Part shown: positions 15,249-23,489 of the stretch, piece by piece
Numbering within the stretch: the first letter of the stretch is position 1
How the letters are laid out: each line of letters starts with the position of its first letter
Assembly: GCA_030524425.1 (NCBI GenBank)
Contig: JAUNGN010000013.1
Coordinates: forward strand, 1 to 63,107
Source: Clostridia bacterium
GTDB taxonomy: Bacteria; Bacillota; Clostridia; Lachnospirales; CAG-274
Direction of reading: 5' to 3'
Length of the DNA: 63,107 nt
Translations under genes and position numbers: made by a program
Notes under the pieces: generated by a model
Told to the model about the DNA's origin: nothing
Seen by the model: the letters and a program-made list of their open reading frames with translations, nothing else
Database searches by the model: none

Positions 15249-16004
15249 ATGAACCTTAAAGATTTTTTTGAAGAAAATAATAAAATAGCCCTTGGATTTT
15301 CCGGCGGTACCGATTCATCATATCTTTTGCATGAGGCAAAAAAATACGGTGCCGATATAAGAGCCTATTATGTAAAAACTCAGTTTCAGCCTGATTTTGA
15401 GCTTGAGGACGCAAAAAGGCTTGCAAATGAAACAGGTGTTAAAATGACGGTTTTATATTACGATATTTTACAGTATGATGAAATAAGGCTAAATCCGAAA
15501 AACAGATGCTATTATTGCAAAAATAAAATATTTAAATTAATAAAGGAACAGGCGTTGTCAGACGGTTATACAACAATAATTGACGGTACAAATGCCTCTG
15601 ATGATTCAAATGACAGACCGGGTATGAAGGCTCTTTGTGAGCTTGAAGTAAAATCACCTCTCAGAATGTGTGGCTTGACTAAAACAGATGTGCGCAGACT
15701 TTCAAAGGAGGCAGGAATATTTACATGGAATAAGCCTGCTTATGCCTGCCTGGCAACGAGAGTCAGTACGGGAAATGAAATAACAGGAGAAAGGCTTTTG
15801 AAAATAGAAAAAGGCGAAAATATTTTATTTAATATGGGCTTTACAGGTTTCAGAGTAAGAATGTATTATGACTCAGCTAAGTTACAGTTTAAAGAAAGTG
15901 AAATGGAAAAAGCCTTTAATATGAGAAATGAAATTTATAACGGACTAAAGGTTTGTTTTGATGATATATTGATGGATTTGAAAGGCAGGCAGAATAATGA
16001 ATAA
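15249..16004 (+). CDS. larE: LarE, sulfur transferase of nickel-pincer cofactor synthesis
   Basis: 251 residues from the ATG at 15249 (GGAGG upstream). The N-terminal PP-loop ATP pyrophosphatase motif is SGGTDSS (18-24). LarE adenylates the carboxylates of pyridinium biscarboxylic mononucleotide and converts them to thiocarboxylates. The Lactobacillus plantarum enzyme gives up the sulfur of one Cys (here C167 in YACLATR). This protein also has C87 and C90 (NRCYYCKN), giving the three-Cys set of the Thermotoga-type LarE that binds a [4Fe-4S] cluster and transfers sulfur without self-sacrifice. First gene of larE-larB-larC; overlaps larB by 8 bp. Confidence 0.92.
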   Translation: MNLKDFFEENNKIALGFSGGTDSSYLLHEAKKYGADIRAYYVKTQFQPDFELEDAKRLANETGVKMTVLYYDILQYDEIRLNPKNRCYYCKNKIFKLIKEQALSDGYTTIIDGTNASDDSNDRPGMKALCELEVKSPLRMCGLTKTDVRRLSKEAGIFTWNKPAYACLATRVSTGNEITGERLLKIEKGENILFNMGFTGFRVRMYYDSAKLQFKESEMEKAFNMRNEIYNGLKVCFDDILMDLKGRQNNE

Positions 16005-16752
16005 AACAGAAATTAAAAAATTATTTTCAGATGTTGCAAAAGGAAAAATATCACCTGAAGAAGCAACACTGAAGCTTAAAATAGAACCCTTTGAAGAGCT
16101 TGGCTTTGCCAAGGTGGATCATCACAGAGGTTTAAGGCAGGGAACAGGGGAAGTTATATATGGTGCGGGGAAAACTCCCGGGCAGATAATTGAAATTTCA
16201 AAGTCTTTAATTAACTATGGTCAAAAAAATGTACTTATAACAAGGCTGTCTAAGGAAAGTGCTCATATTATAAGCAGGGATATGGCTTTAAAATATTATG
16301 AAATTGGAAATATCGGCATTTTGGGAGAAATTCCACAGCCTGAAACTGAGGGAACCATACTTGTTGTAACAGGGGGTACAAGTGATATGCCTGTTGCGGA
16401 GGAGGCTGCCCTTACGGCTGAATTTTTGGGAAATAAGGTTGAAAGGCTTTATGATGTGGGGGTTGCAGGCATTCACAGGCTTTTGGCTAATTCGGAAAGC
16501 ATAATGAGGGCTAAGGTTATTATTGCCATTGCAGGAATGGAGGGTGCCCTTGCAAGTGTTGTGGGAGGTCTTGCCGACTGTCCTGTAATTGCAGTGCCAA
16601 CAAGCGTTGGGTATGGTGCATCTTTCGGCGGATTATCCGCACTTTTGTCAATGCTTAATTCCTGTGCAAGCGGAGTAAGTGTTGTAAACATTGATAACGG
16701 TTTTGGAGCTGCCTATACGGCAAGTATGATTAATCATATAGGAGAAAAATAG
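15997..16752 (+). CDS. larB: LarB, nicotinate adenine dinucleotide carboxylase/hydrolase
   Basis: 251 residues. The C-terminal half has the AIR-carboxylase (PurE)-like core (VVTGGTSDMPVAEEAALTAE; AGMEGALASVVGGL; GYGASFGG), and the N-terminal part contains the conserved FAKVDHHRGLRQG. LarB carboxylates the pyridinium ring of nicotinic acid adenine dinucleotide at C5 and cleaves the phosphoanhydride, the first step of pincer-nucleotide synthesis, in the cytoplasm. Overlaps larE and ends 1 bp before larC, so translation is probably coupled. Confidence 0.93.
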   Translation: MNKTEIKKLFSDVAKGKISPEEATLKLKIEPFEELGFAKVDHHRGLRQGTGEVIYGAGKTPGQIIEISKSLINYGQKNVLITRLSKESAHIISRDMALKYYEIGNIGILGEIPQPETEGTILVVTGGTSDMPVAEEAALTAEFLGNKVERLYDVGVAGIHRLLANSESIMRAKVIIAIAGMEGALASVVGGLADCPVIAVPTSVGYGASFGGLSALLSMLNSCASGVSVVNIDNGFGAAYTASMINHIGEK

Positions 16753-16753
16753 T

Positions 16754-17920
16754 ATGAAAACATTATATTTAGAATGTAATATGGGTGCGGCGGGGGATAT
16801 GCTTATGGCGGCACTGCTGGAGCTTCATCCCAATCAGGAGGATTTTTTAAAACGATTAAATGATCTTAATATTCCCGATGTACATATAGAAAAGACAACC
16901 GATAAAAAGTGCGGTATTACGGGTACTCATATAAAGGTAACCGTAGGGGGCATTGACGAAGATGAACATATACACGAGCATCATCACCACCACCATCATA
17001 GCCATTTAAGTGATATTGAGCATATAATTGGACATTTGAATTTGCCCCAAAAGGTACATAATGATGTGATTTCAGTTTACAGGCTTATTGCTGAGGCTGA
17101 AAGCAAGGCACATAATTGCGATATTGAAAATATACATTTTCACGAGGTCGGCACAATGGATGCCATAGCAGATATTACAGGTGTATGTATGCTTATTAAT
17201 GAGCTTGGAGCTGATGAAATTATTGCATCGCCCATAAATGTAGGTAAGGGTCAGGTTAAGTGTGCTCACGGTATACTGCCTGTTCCTGCACCTGCAACAG
17301 CATATATTTTAAGAGATGTGCCGGTTTACAGCAATAATATTGAAGGAGAGCTTTGCACACCCACAGGTGCAGCATTGTTAAAGCATTTTGTGTCAAAATT
17401 TGCATCAATGCCTATTATGAAAATAAAGAAAACAGGCTATGGTCTGGGTACAAAGGATTTTGAAGCAGCTAACTGTGTACGTGCATTTATAGGTGAAACA
17501 GAAGATAAGACAGATAAGGTGATTGAGCTTATTTGCAATGTTGACGATATGACAGGGGAGAGAATAGGCTTTGCAGTGAACAGGCTCTTTGACGGCGGTG
17601 CCCTTGACGTATTTACAACCCCTATATTTATGAAGAAAAATCGTCCCGCAGTTTTATTGACCTGCATTTGCAGTGAGGATAAAAGGGATAAGATGATTCA
17701 TCTTATTTTTAAGCATACCACAACTATTGGTATAAGAGAAAATATCTCAAATCGCTATGTTCTTGACAGAACAGAAGAATTAGTAACCACAAGTTATGGT
17801 GATATAAGAATAAAAAAATCAAGTGGGTATGGAGTTGTCAAAAGAAAGGCTGAGTATGACGACCTTGAAAAAATTTCAAAAGAGAATAGCATTGATATAT
17901 CAGATATTAAATTGGAGTGA
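16754..17920 (+). CDS. larC: LarC, nickel insertase (single-frame LarC1-LarC2)
   Basis: 388 residues. It begins with the conserved LYLECNMGAAGDMLMAALLE and includes the FHEVGTMDAIADITG and CTPTGAALLKHF segments of the LarC family. LarC is a CTP-dependent cyclometallase that inserts nickel into the bis-thiocarboxylate ring to finish the cofactor. A His-rich loop (HEHHHHHHHSH, about residues 76-86) is likely Ni binding. In L. plantarum the two halves are joined by programmed frameshifting; here one continuous frame encodes both. Ends 9 bp before the next aldo/keto reductase gene. Confidence 0.93.
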   Translation: MKTLYLECNMGAAGDMLMAALLELHPNQEDFLKRLNDLNIPDVHIEKTTDKKCGITGTHIKVTVGGIDEDEHIHEHHHHHHHSHLSDIEHIIGHLNLPQKVHNDVISVYRLIAEAESKAHNCDIENIHFHEVGTMDAIADITGVCMLINELGADEIIASPINVGKGQVKCAHGILPVPAPATAYILRDVPVYSNNIEGELCTPTGAALLKHFVSKFASMPIMKIKKTGYGLGTKDFEAANCVRAFIGETEDKTDKVIELICNVDDMTGERIGFAVNRLFDGGALDVFTTPIFMKKNRPAVLLTCICSEDKRDKMIHLIFKHTTTIGIRENISNRYVLDRTEELVTTSYGDIRIKKSSGYGVVKRKAEYDDLEKISKENSIDISDIKLE

Positions 17921-17929
17921 GACAGTCTT

Positions 17930-19081
17930 ATGAAATACAGAGAACTAAAAAGATGCGGTAATGTAAAGGTCAGTGAAATTGCCCTTGGCTGTGAGGGTTT
18001 TATGGGAAAAAGCAAAGACCGGTTTAAGGCTATGCTTGACCGCGGAATGGAGCTTGGAATTAATTTTATTGATATGTATACTTCAAATCCCGATTTCAGA
18101 GATAATATGGGATATGCCATAAGGGGCAGAAGAGATAAAATAGTACTTCAGGGGCATATATGTTCCACATGGGAAAATGGACAGTATTTAAGAACAAGGG
18201 ATTTAAATAAAACAAAGATAGCTTTTGAAGATCAATTGAAAAGGCTTGGCACTGATTATATTGACATTGGTATGATTCATTATATTGACGGTGCTGAAGA
18301 TTTTAAAGAAGTATTTGAAGGTGATATTATTAAATACTGCCTTGATTTAAAGGAAAAGGGGATAATAAGGGCTATAGGTTTAAGCTCCCATAATCCTATT
18401 GCGGCAAAAATGGCTGTTGAAACCGGCTTTATTGATGTACTTATGTTTTCGGTAAATGCCGCTTATGATATGCAGCCTCCTAACGAGGATGTGGAACAGC
18501 TTTGGAATCCCGAAAATTATAAAAATCAGCTTATTAATATTGATCCCGACAGACAGGAGCTTTATGAACTTTGTGAAAGAGAAAATGTTGCCATTGATGT
18601 TATGAAGGTTTTTGGCGGCGGAGATATGTTAAGTGCAGAGCTTTCGCCCTTTGGTGTTGCTTTTAATGAATATCAGTGTATTGAATATTGCCTTACAAGA
18701 CCGGGAGTAGCTGCTGTTATGGCAGGTTGTCATTCAATAGAGGAGATAGAAAAAGCTGTATCTTATTTTGATGCAGAACGGGAAGAAAGAGATTATTCCC
18801 TTGTGCTGTCTAAAATGGAGAAATTTAAGTTTAAGGGAAACTGCATGTATTGCGGTCATTGTGCTCCATGTACTGTTGGAATTAATGTAGCAGATGTGAA
18901 TAAATATCTTAATTTGTCACTGGCTCAGGGTGAAGTACCCGAAACGGTTGCGGACCATTACAAGCTCCTTGCTCACCACGCAGGGGAGTGTATAGAGTGC
19001 GGGAAATGCGAAAGCAACTGTCCTTTTGAAGTTAATATAATTGAAAAGATGAAAATGGCTAAAGAATTATTTGGCTGTTAA
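17930..19081 (+). CDS. Aldo/keto reductase-fold ferredoxin protein with degenerate active site
   Basis: 383 residues. The AKR barrel (1-290) keeps D48 (FIDMY) and H117 (MIHYID), but the catalytic Tyr expected five residues after the Asp is Asn (N53) and the catalytic Lys (LATK in relatives) is replaced (LQGH, residue 76). The C-terminus has two CxxCxxCxxxC/CxxCxxCxxxC-like clusters (C305/308/311/314 and C354/357/360/364), each able to hold [4Fe-4S]. So this is probably not an ordinary carbonyl reductase but an electron-transfer or differently tuned enzyme. It directly follows larC (9 bp), which links it to the pincer cofactor unit. Confidence 0.85.
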   Translation: MKYRELKRCGNVKVSEIALGCEGFMGKSKDRFKAMLDRGMELGINFIDMYTSNPDFRDNMGYAIRGRRDKIVLQGHICSTWENGQYLRTRDLNKTKIAFEDQLKRLGTDYIDIGMIHYIDGAEDFKEVFEGDIIKYCLDLKEKGIIRAIGLSSHNPIAAKMAVETGFIDVLMFSVNAAYDMQPPNEDVEQLWNPENYKNQLINIDPDRQELYELCERENVAIDVMKVFGGGDMLSAELSPFGVAFNEYQCIEYCLTRPGVAAVMAGCHSIEEIEKAVSYFDAEREERDYSLVLSKMEKFKFKGNCMYCGHCAPCTVGINVADVNKYLNLSLAQGEVPETVADHYKLLAHHAGECIECGKCESNCPFEVNIIEKMKMAKELFGC

Positions 19082-19092
19082 GAGGTGATACA

Positions 19093-20013
19093 GTGTTTTT
19101 TCAAATTCTGAAAAGAGAATTTATATATGTGTGGTACTATTTTGAGGTACAGCTAAGGCAGATATTTATTTATTGGGCTTTAGGCATTGTTATTGGTTCG
19201 GTGATTTCCGTATTTGGTAAGAATAAAATACATAAGGTTTTTTCTAACATACAGGATAAGCACTTAGGTATTTTGGGAATAATTCCTTCAAGTCTTTTAG
19301 GAATAGTGTCGCCTCTTTGTATGTACGGCACAATTCCTATTGCAGCCTCTTTTTCACAAAAGGGTATGAGAGATGATTATCTTGCGGCATTTATGATGAG
19401 CTCTGTGCTTTTAAATCCTCAGCTTTTAATATATAGTTCAGCTCTTGGTAATTTTGCTCTGTGTATTCGTTTTATATCCTGTTTCCTGTGTGGCATTACG
19501 GCAGGCATTATGGTGAGAATTTTTTATGGTAATAAAAAATTTTTTGATTTTAAAGGCTTTAATGAAATAGAAAACCATGAAAACCATGAAAACCATGATA
19601 CGGATCCCAATATGTTTTTAAGACTTATAAAAAACATAGGCAGAAATATAAGGGCAACAGGTGTATATTTTCTTTTTGGTATTTTTCTCTCTGCACTTTT
19701 TCAGAGATATGTTCCGGCAGAAGCTTTTGCAGATTTATTTGTAAATAACAGGGGTTTCGGTCTTTTAATGGCTGCGACAATAGGCGTGCCTCTATATGCC
19801 TGTGGCGGCGGTACAATACCTTTGCTGCAGCAATGGCTTGCAAGGGGTATGGGTATGGGCTCCGCAGCAGCATTTATGATTACGGGACCGTCTACAAAAA
19901 TTACAAATCTTGGTGCCTTAAAAATTGTTTTGGGAGCAAAAAGCTTTGTAATTTATCTGATATTTGTTATGGCTTTTGCTCTTTTAAGCGGAATTATTGT
20001 AAATATTATATAA
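19093..20013 (+). CDS. UPF0718/DUF318-type permease
   Basis: 306 residues starting at GTG 19093 with AGAGGTG upstream. About eight membrane helices. It shows the family's twin motifs: SPLCMYGTIPIAASFSQKG (residues 73-91) and YACGGGTIPLLQQWLARG later, followed by FMITGPSTKITNLGAL. This family includes the arsenical permease ArsP and many transporters of unknown cargo. The cytoplasmic loop at 161-169 carries a small tandem repeat NHENHENHD that could bind a metal. Its place between larC/AKR and a second AKR suggests it moves a substrate, product or metal for this island; cargo unknown. Confidence 0.8.
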   Translation: MFFQILKREFIYVWYYFEVQLRQIFIYWALGIVIGSVISVFGKNKIHKVFSNIQDKHLGILGIIPSSLLGIVSPLCMYGTIPIAASFSQKGMRDDYLAAFMMSSVLLNPQLLIYSSALGNFALCIRFISCFLCGITAGIMVRIFYGNKKFFDFKGFNEIENHENHENHDTDPNMFLRLIKNIGRNIRATGVYFLFGIFLSALFQRYVPAEAFADLFVNNRGFGLLMAATIGVPLYACGGGTIPLLQQWLARGMGMGSAAAFMITGPSTKITNLGALKIVLGAKSFVIYLIFVMAFALLSGIIVNII

Positions 20014-20053
20014 GTGAAAACTATTTATGATTAGCCGGAGGAGGTTTGAATAT

Positions 20054-21058
20054 ATGAAATACACAAAATTAGGCAATACCAATATTGAGGTTTCAAAGCT
20101 ATGCGTTGGCTGTATGAGCTTTGGCAAAGCGGGAACAATGCATGACTGGACTTTAGACGAGCGTGAAAGTGAAGAAGTAATAAAGCATGCCCTTGAGCTT
20201 GGCATTAATTTTTTTGATACAGCAAACGGCTATTCTGCAGGCACAAGCGAGGAATATTTGGGAAGAGCAATTAAAAATAATATAGCAAGGGATAAGGTAG
20301 TTATTGCATCTAAGGTTTATTTTAATGAAGGACGTCTTTCAAGGAAAGCAATTTTAAGAGAAATTGACGGAACCCTTGACCGTCTTGGCACAGACTATTT
20401 GGATTTGTACATTATACATAGATTTGATTATGATACTTCCATTGAAGAAACAATGGAGGCATTAAATGATTTGGTAAAAGCGGGAAAGGTACGTGCTCTC
20501 GGTGCATCGGCTATGTATGGCTATCAGTTCCATAATATGCAGCTTACAGCTGAAAAAAATGGCTGGACACCTTTCTCTGCAATGGAAAATCATTACAATC
20601 TGCTTTACAGAGAAGATGAACGGGAGCTGATACCTATTTGCAGACAGATGAATGTTTCACTTATGCCTTACAGTCCTCTTGCTGCGGGACATCTCGCAAG
20701 AGCTGATTGGACATCTGAATCTTTAAGAGGTAAAACAGACAGTGTGGCAAAGGGTAAATATGACTCTATGGAACAGCAGGATATATTTATAGTAAGGCGT
20801 GTAAGTGAGCTTGCTAAAAAATATGATTGTAAAATGTCACAAATTGCTATTGCATGGCAGTGGGCAAAGGGTGTGGCTTCTCCTATTATAGGCGCAACCA
20901 AAGCACAGTATTTTGATGATGCTGTCGGTGCATTGGATTTAAAGCTTACACCAAAGGATATAGAATATTTAGAGGAGCTTTATGTTCCCCATCCTGTTGT
21001 GGGAGCAATAGATAAAAATCCCCAACAGGGAGTTATGCTGCTGGATGAAAAGAAATAA
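20054..21058 (+). CDS. Aldo/keto reductase
   Basis: 334 residues from the ATG at 20054 (GGAGGAGG upstream). Full AKR barrel with an intact tetrad: Asp and Tyr in FFDTANGY, Lys in VVIASK, His in YIIHRF. The C-terminal phosphate-binding region of NADPH-type AKRs (SPIIGATKAQYFDDAV) is present. No Fe-S domain. Closest in style to the Tas/YajO-like AKR branch, with broad aldehyde/ketone substrates. It lies between the UPF0718 permease and the exported flavodoxin genes and is probably part of the same pathway as the two Fe-S AKRs. Confidence 0.88.
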   Translation: MKYTKLGNTNIEVSKLCVGCMSFGKAGTMHDWTLDERESEEVIKHALELGINFFDTANGYSAGTSEEYLGRAIKNNIARDKVVIASKVYFNEGRLSRKAILREIDGTLDRLGTDYLDLYIIHRFDYDTSIEETMEALNDLVKAGKVRALGASAMYGYQFHNMQLTAEKNGWTPFSAMENHYNLLYREDERELIPICRQMNVSLMPYSPLAAGHLARADWTSESLRGKTDSVAKGKYDSMEQQDIFIVRRVSELAKKYDCKMSQIAIAWQWAKGVASPIIGATKAQYFDDAVGALDLKLTPKDIEYLEELYVPHPVVGAIDKNPQQGVMLLDEKK

Positions 21059-21085
21059 ATCATATTTAATTGAAAGGAGTTTAAA

Positions 21086-21742
21086 ATGAAAAAGATATTG
21101 ACAGCATTATTAATATTAGTATCGTTTTTTACATTGTCAGCCTGCGGAGGGGGCAGTAACGATTTAGAAAGTACTGCTGAAGCTTTACAGAATAAAGAAA
21201 CTGTAACAGAAAGCTCTGCTGAAACCTCAGACAGTGAACAGAATAACTTGGAAAATGAGGAAAAGGCGGTAGTAGTATACTTTTCCTGCACAGGCAATAC
21301 CGGGACTGCAGCAGAGGAAATTGCAAAGCAAACAGGAGCTGATATGTATGAGATTATACCTGAACAGCCTTATACTGAGGATGACTTGAATTACAGTGAT
21401 GATAATTGCAGGGCTAACAGAGAAATGAATGATGATACTGCACGTCCTGCTATTTCAGGCAGTTTGGAGAATATTGACTCTTATGACAGGCTGTATATTG
21501 GTTATCCGATATGGTGGGGTACAATGCCAAAAATTATGAATACGTTTTTTGATACCTATGATTTAAGGGATAAAACCATTTTGCCTTTCTGCACATCAGG
21601 AGGCAGCGGTATTGACAAATCCGTTGATGATATAAAGACACTTGAACCTGATGCTGATGTTAAAAATGGTTTGCAAATTGGCGGTTCAAATGCAGATAAT
21701 TGTGAGAATGATGTTGCAAAGTGGCTGGAAGATAATAAATGA
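21086..21742 (+). CDS. Flavodoxin-domain lipoprotein
   Basis: 218 residues with a lipoprotein signal peptide (lipobox LSAC, Cys20) and a Ser/Glu-rich linker to ~residue 60. The rest is a flavodoxin domain: the FMN phosphate loop FSCTGNTGTAA, the conserved YTEDDLNYSDDNCRANRE stretch, IGYPIWWGTMPK and FCTSGGSGI. This places an FMN protein on the outer face of the membrane. Flavodoxins carry one or two electrons between redox partners; an external one would need a membrane or surface donor. Heads a tandem of three related flavodoxins. Confidence 0.88.
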   Translation: MKKILTALLILVSFFTLSACGGGSNDLESTAEALQNKETVTESSAETSDSEQNNLENEEKAVVVYFSCTGNTGTAAEEIAKQTGADMYEIIPEQPYTEDDLNYSDDNCRANREMNDDTARPAISGSLENIDSYDRLYIGYPIWWGTMPKIMNTFFDTYDLRDKTILPFCTSGGSGIDKSVDDIKTLEPDADVKNGLQIGGSNADNCENDVAKWLEDNK

Positions 21743-21756
21743 GGGAGGAATTTAAA

Positions 21757-22236
21757 ATGAAAAAGACATTGGTAGCTTATTTTTCGGCAAGCGGAGTAAC
21801 TGCAGGAGCAGCAAGGGCTGTTGCAGATGTGACAGGCGGAGATTTGTTTGAAATCAAGCCTGCTATACCCTATACAAAAGAGGACTTAAACTGGATGGAC
21901 AAAAACAGCAGAAGCAGTGTTGAAATGAAGGATAAGGCTTCAAGACCTGAAATTGCTGAAATGTGTGAAAATATGACTAAATATGACAGAATATTTTTAG
22001 GCTTTCCAATATGGTGGTATGTAGCGCCCACAATAATAAACACTTTTCTTGAAAGCTATGATTTTTCAGAAAAAACAATTATTCTTTTTGCCACATCAGG
22101 GGGCAGCGGTTTCGGAAAAACTGCAGAAAACCTTAAGACAAGTGTGACGCATGACACCATTATTAAGGAGGGCAGACTTTTGAACGGATATATTGACAGA
22201 GCAGAGTTATCAGCTTGGGTTAAAAAGTATATTTAA
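21757..22236 (+). CDS. Cytosolic flavodoxin
   Basis: 159 residues from the ATG at 21757 (GAGGGAGG upstream; the 3-bp longer overlap with the previous stop is ignored). Same flavodoxin subfamily as its neighbours (IPYTKEDLNWMDKNSRSSVE; GFPIWWYVAPT; FATSGGSGF), but without signal peptide and with a divergent phosphate loop (FSASGVTAGAA instead of SCTGNT). The loop change, with Val for Asn, may alter FMN binding. Probably the intracellular member of a flavodoxin set spanning the membrane. Confidence 0.85.
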   Translation: MKKTLVAYFSASGVTAGAARAVADVTGGDLFEIKPAIPYTKEDLNWMDKNSRSSVEMKDKASRPEIAEMCENMTKYDRIFLGFPIWWYVAPTIINTFLESYDFSEKTIILFATSGGSGFGKTAENLKTSVTHDTIIKEGRLLNGYIDRAELSAWVKKYI

Positions 22237-22282
22237 GGAAAAGCATACAGTGTTTTAAATGCTTTATTAAGGAGGAAATTTT

Positions 22283-23296
22283 ATGCGCAGATTTTTTAGT
22301 ACAATTATATTAGCAATTGTATTTATGCTTACTTTTTCAGCTTTTGCTTTTGGTGCAGAAAGCGGAAAAACAATTATTATGCAGATTGACAATCCCGAAA
22401 TTTCAGTTGACGGAGTAAATAAAAGTATTGATGAAAACGGAACGGTTCCTGTAATAATCAGTGACAGAACATTTATTCCTGTAAGAGCCTTGATTGAAAA
22501 TATCGGAGGTAATGCAGACTGGGACAATGAAACAAAAACAGCGGTTTTAACCTATGGCGATGATGAAATAAAGCTTACTGTTGACAGTAATACAGCTTAT
22601 TATAATAACATCAGTGCGGAACTTGATGCATCTCCTGTAATTGTTAATGGCAGAACAATGCTTCCCGTAAGATTTATTGCCGAAGGCTTTGGCTTTGCTG
22701 CAGACTGGGATAGTGAAAGCAGAACAATTACCATTTCAGCACAGCTTACAGAGGCATCAACGGAATTAACAACAGGGGTATTGGAAGAAAGCACTGTTGT
22801 ACAAACAAATGAGTTGACTGATTCAAAAGTGCTTGTAGCTTATTTTTCCTGCACAGGAAATACAGAAGAAGCAGCAGAAAAAATAGCACAGGCAGCAAAT
22901 GGGGATATTTTTAAAATAGAGGCAAAAATACCTTATACAGATGATGATTTAAATTATAACAATGATAACTGCAGAGCAAACCGTGAGCAGAATGACCCTG
23001 ACGCAAGACCTGAAATAGAGAGTATTGTTGATAATATGGAGGGTTATGACACTATATACATTGGATACCCTATATGGTGGGGAGATTGTCCAAAAATAAT
23101 ATGTACATTTATGGAAAGCTATGATTTTACAAACAAAACCCTGATTCCTTTCTGCACATCAGGAGGCAGCGGTATATCTGAGAGTGAAAATACCCTTAAA
23201 TCACTTGCTGATGCAAATTGGTTAAGCGGAAGAAGACTGAATTCAAATATGGCAGAGGAAGAAATTAAAGAATGGATTAATGAATTAAGCAGGTAA
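22283..23296 (+). CDS. Exported fusion: copper-amine-oxidase-N stalk domain + flavodoxin
   Basis: 337 residues with a signal peptide (~1-25, ending AFAFGAES). Residues ~30-152 are the copper amine oxidase N-terminal stalk domain with the paired motifs RTFIPVRALIENIGG and RTMLPVRFIAEGFGF. Residues ~178-337 are a flavodoxin domain (YFSCTGNTEEAA; YTDDDLNYNNDNCRANRE; GYPIWWGDCP; FCTSGGSGI). The stalk domain is the same type that is fused to the DUF362 protein at 13236, so the two exported proteins may share a cell-surface docking mode. Third flavodoxin in a row. Confidence 0.9.
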   Translation: MRRFFSTIILAIVFMLTFSAFAFGAESGKTIIMQIDNPEISVDGVNKSIDENGTVPVIISDRTFIPVRALIENIGGNADWDNETKTAVLTYGDDEIKLTVDSNTAYYNNISAELDASPVIVNGRTMLPVRFIAEGFGFAADWDSESRTITISAQLTEASTELTTGVLEESTVVQTNELTDSKVLVAYFSCTGNTEEAAEKIAQAANGDIFKIEAKIPYTDDDLNYNNDNCRANREQNDPDARPEIESIVDNMEGYDTIYIGYPIWWGDCPKIICTFMESYDFTNKTLIPFCTSGGSGISESENTLKSLADANWLSGRRLNSNMAEEEIKEWINELSR

Positions 23297-23400
23297 AAGC
23301 TAATAACAATGTGAGGGTTTGAATACTTATTTAAGCTGATTCAGTATTTAACTGCCGGTTGTGTAAGAAATACTTTTTAATTTGTTTTTTACTACTTTAA

Positions 23401-23429
23401 TTGACAGAATTGTTAAAGTATGATATATT
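23401..23429 (+). promoter_or_regulatory. Sigma-A promoter of the amino acid ABC operon
   Basis: TTGACA at 23401-23406, 17-bp spacer, TATATT at 23424-23429, about 60 bp before the substrate-binding protein start. Confidence 0.7.
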
Positions 23430-23489
23430 ATTTTCATAGGGCAGAGATATTGAGCTTTGCAATTTTATTTTGAAAGGACGGAAGTTTTT

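Noticed and set aside
15249..17920. A LarA (lactate racemase) gene among the lar genes
   Set aside because: No gene here has the full DUF2088 LarA length and arrangement; only the DUF362 protein shows LarA-like residues, and it is reported as such.
16754..17920. A programmed frameshift in larC
   Set aside because: The frame is continuous from LarC1 to LarC2 parts, so none is needed.
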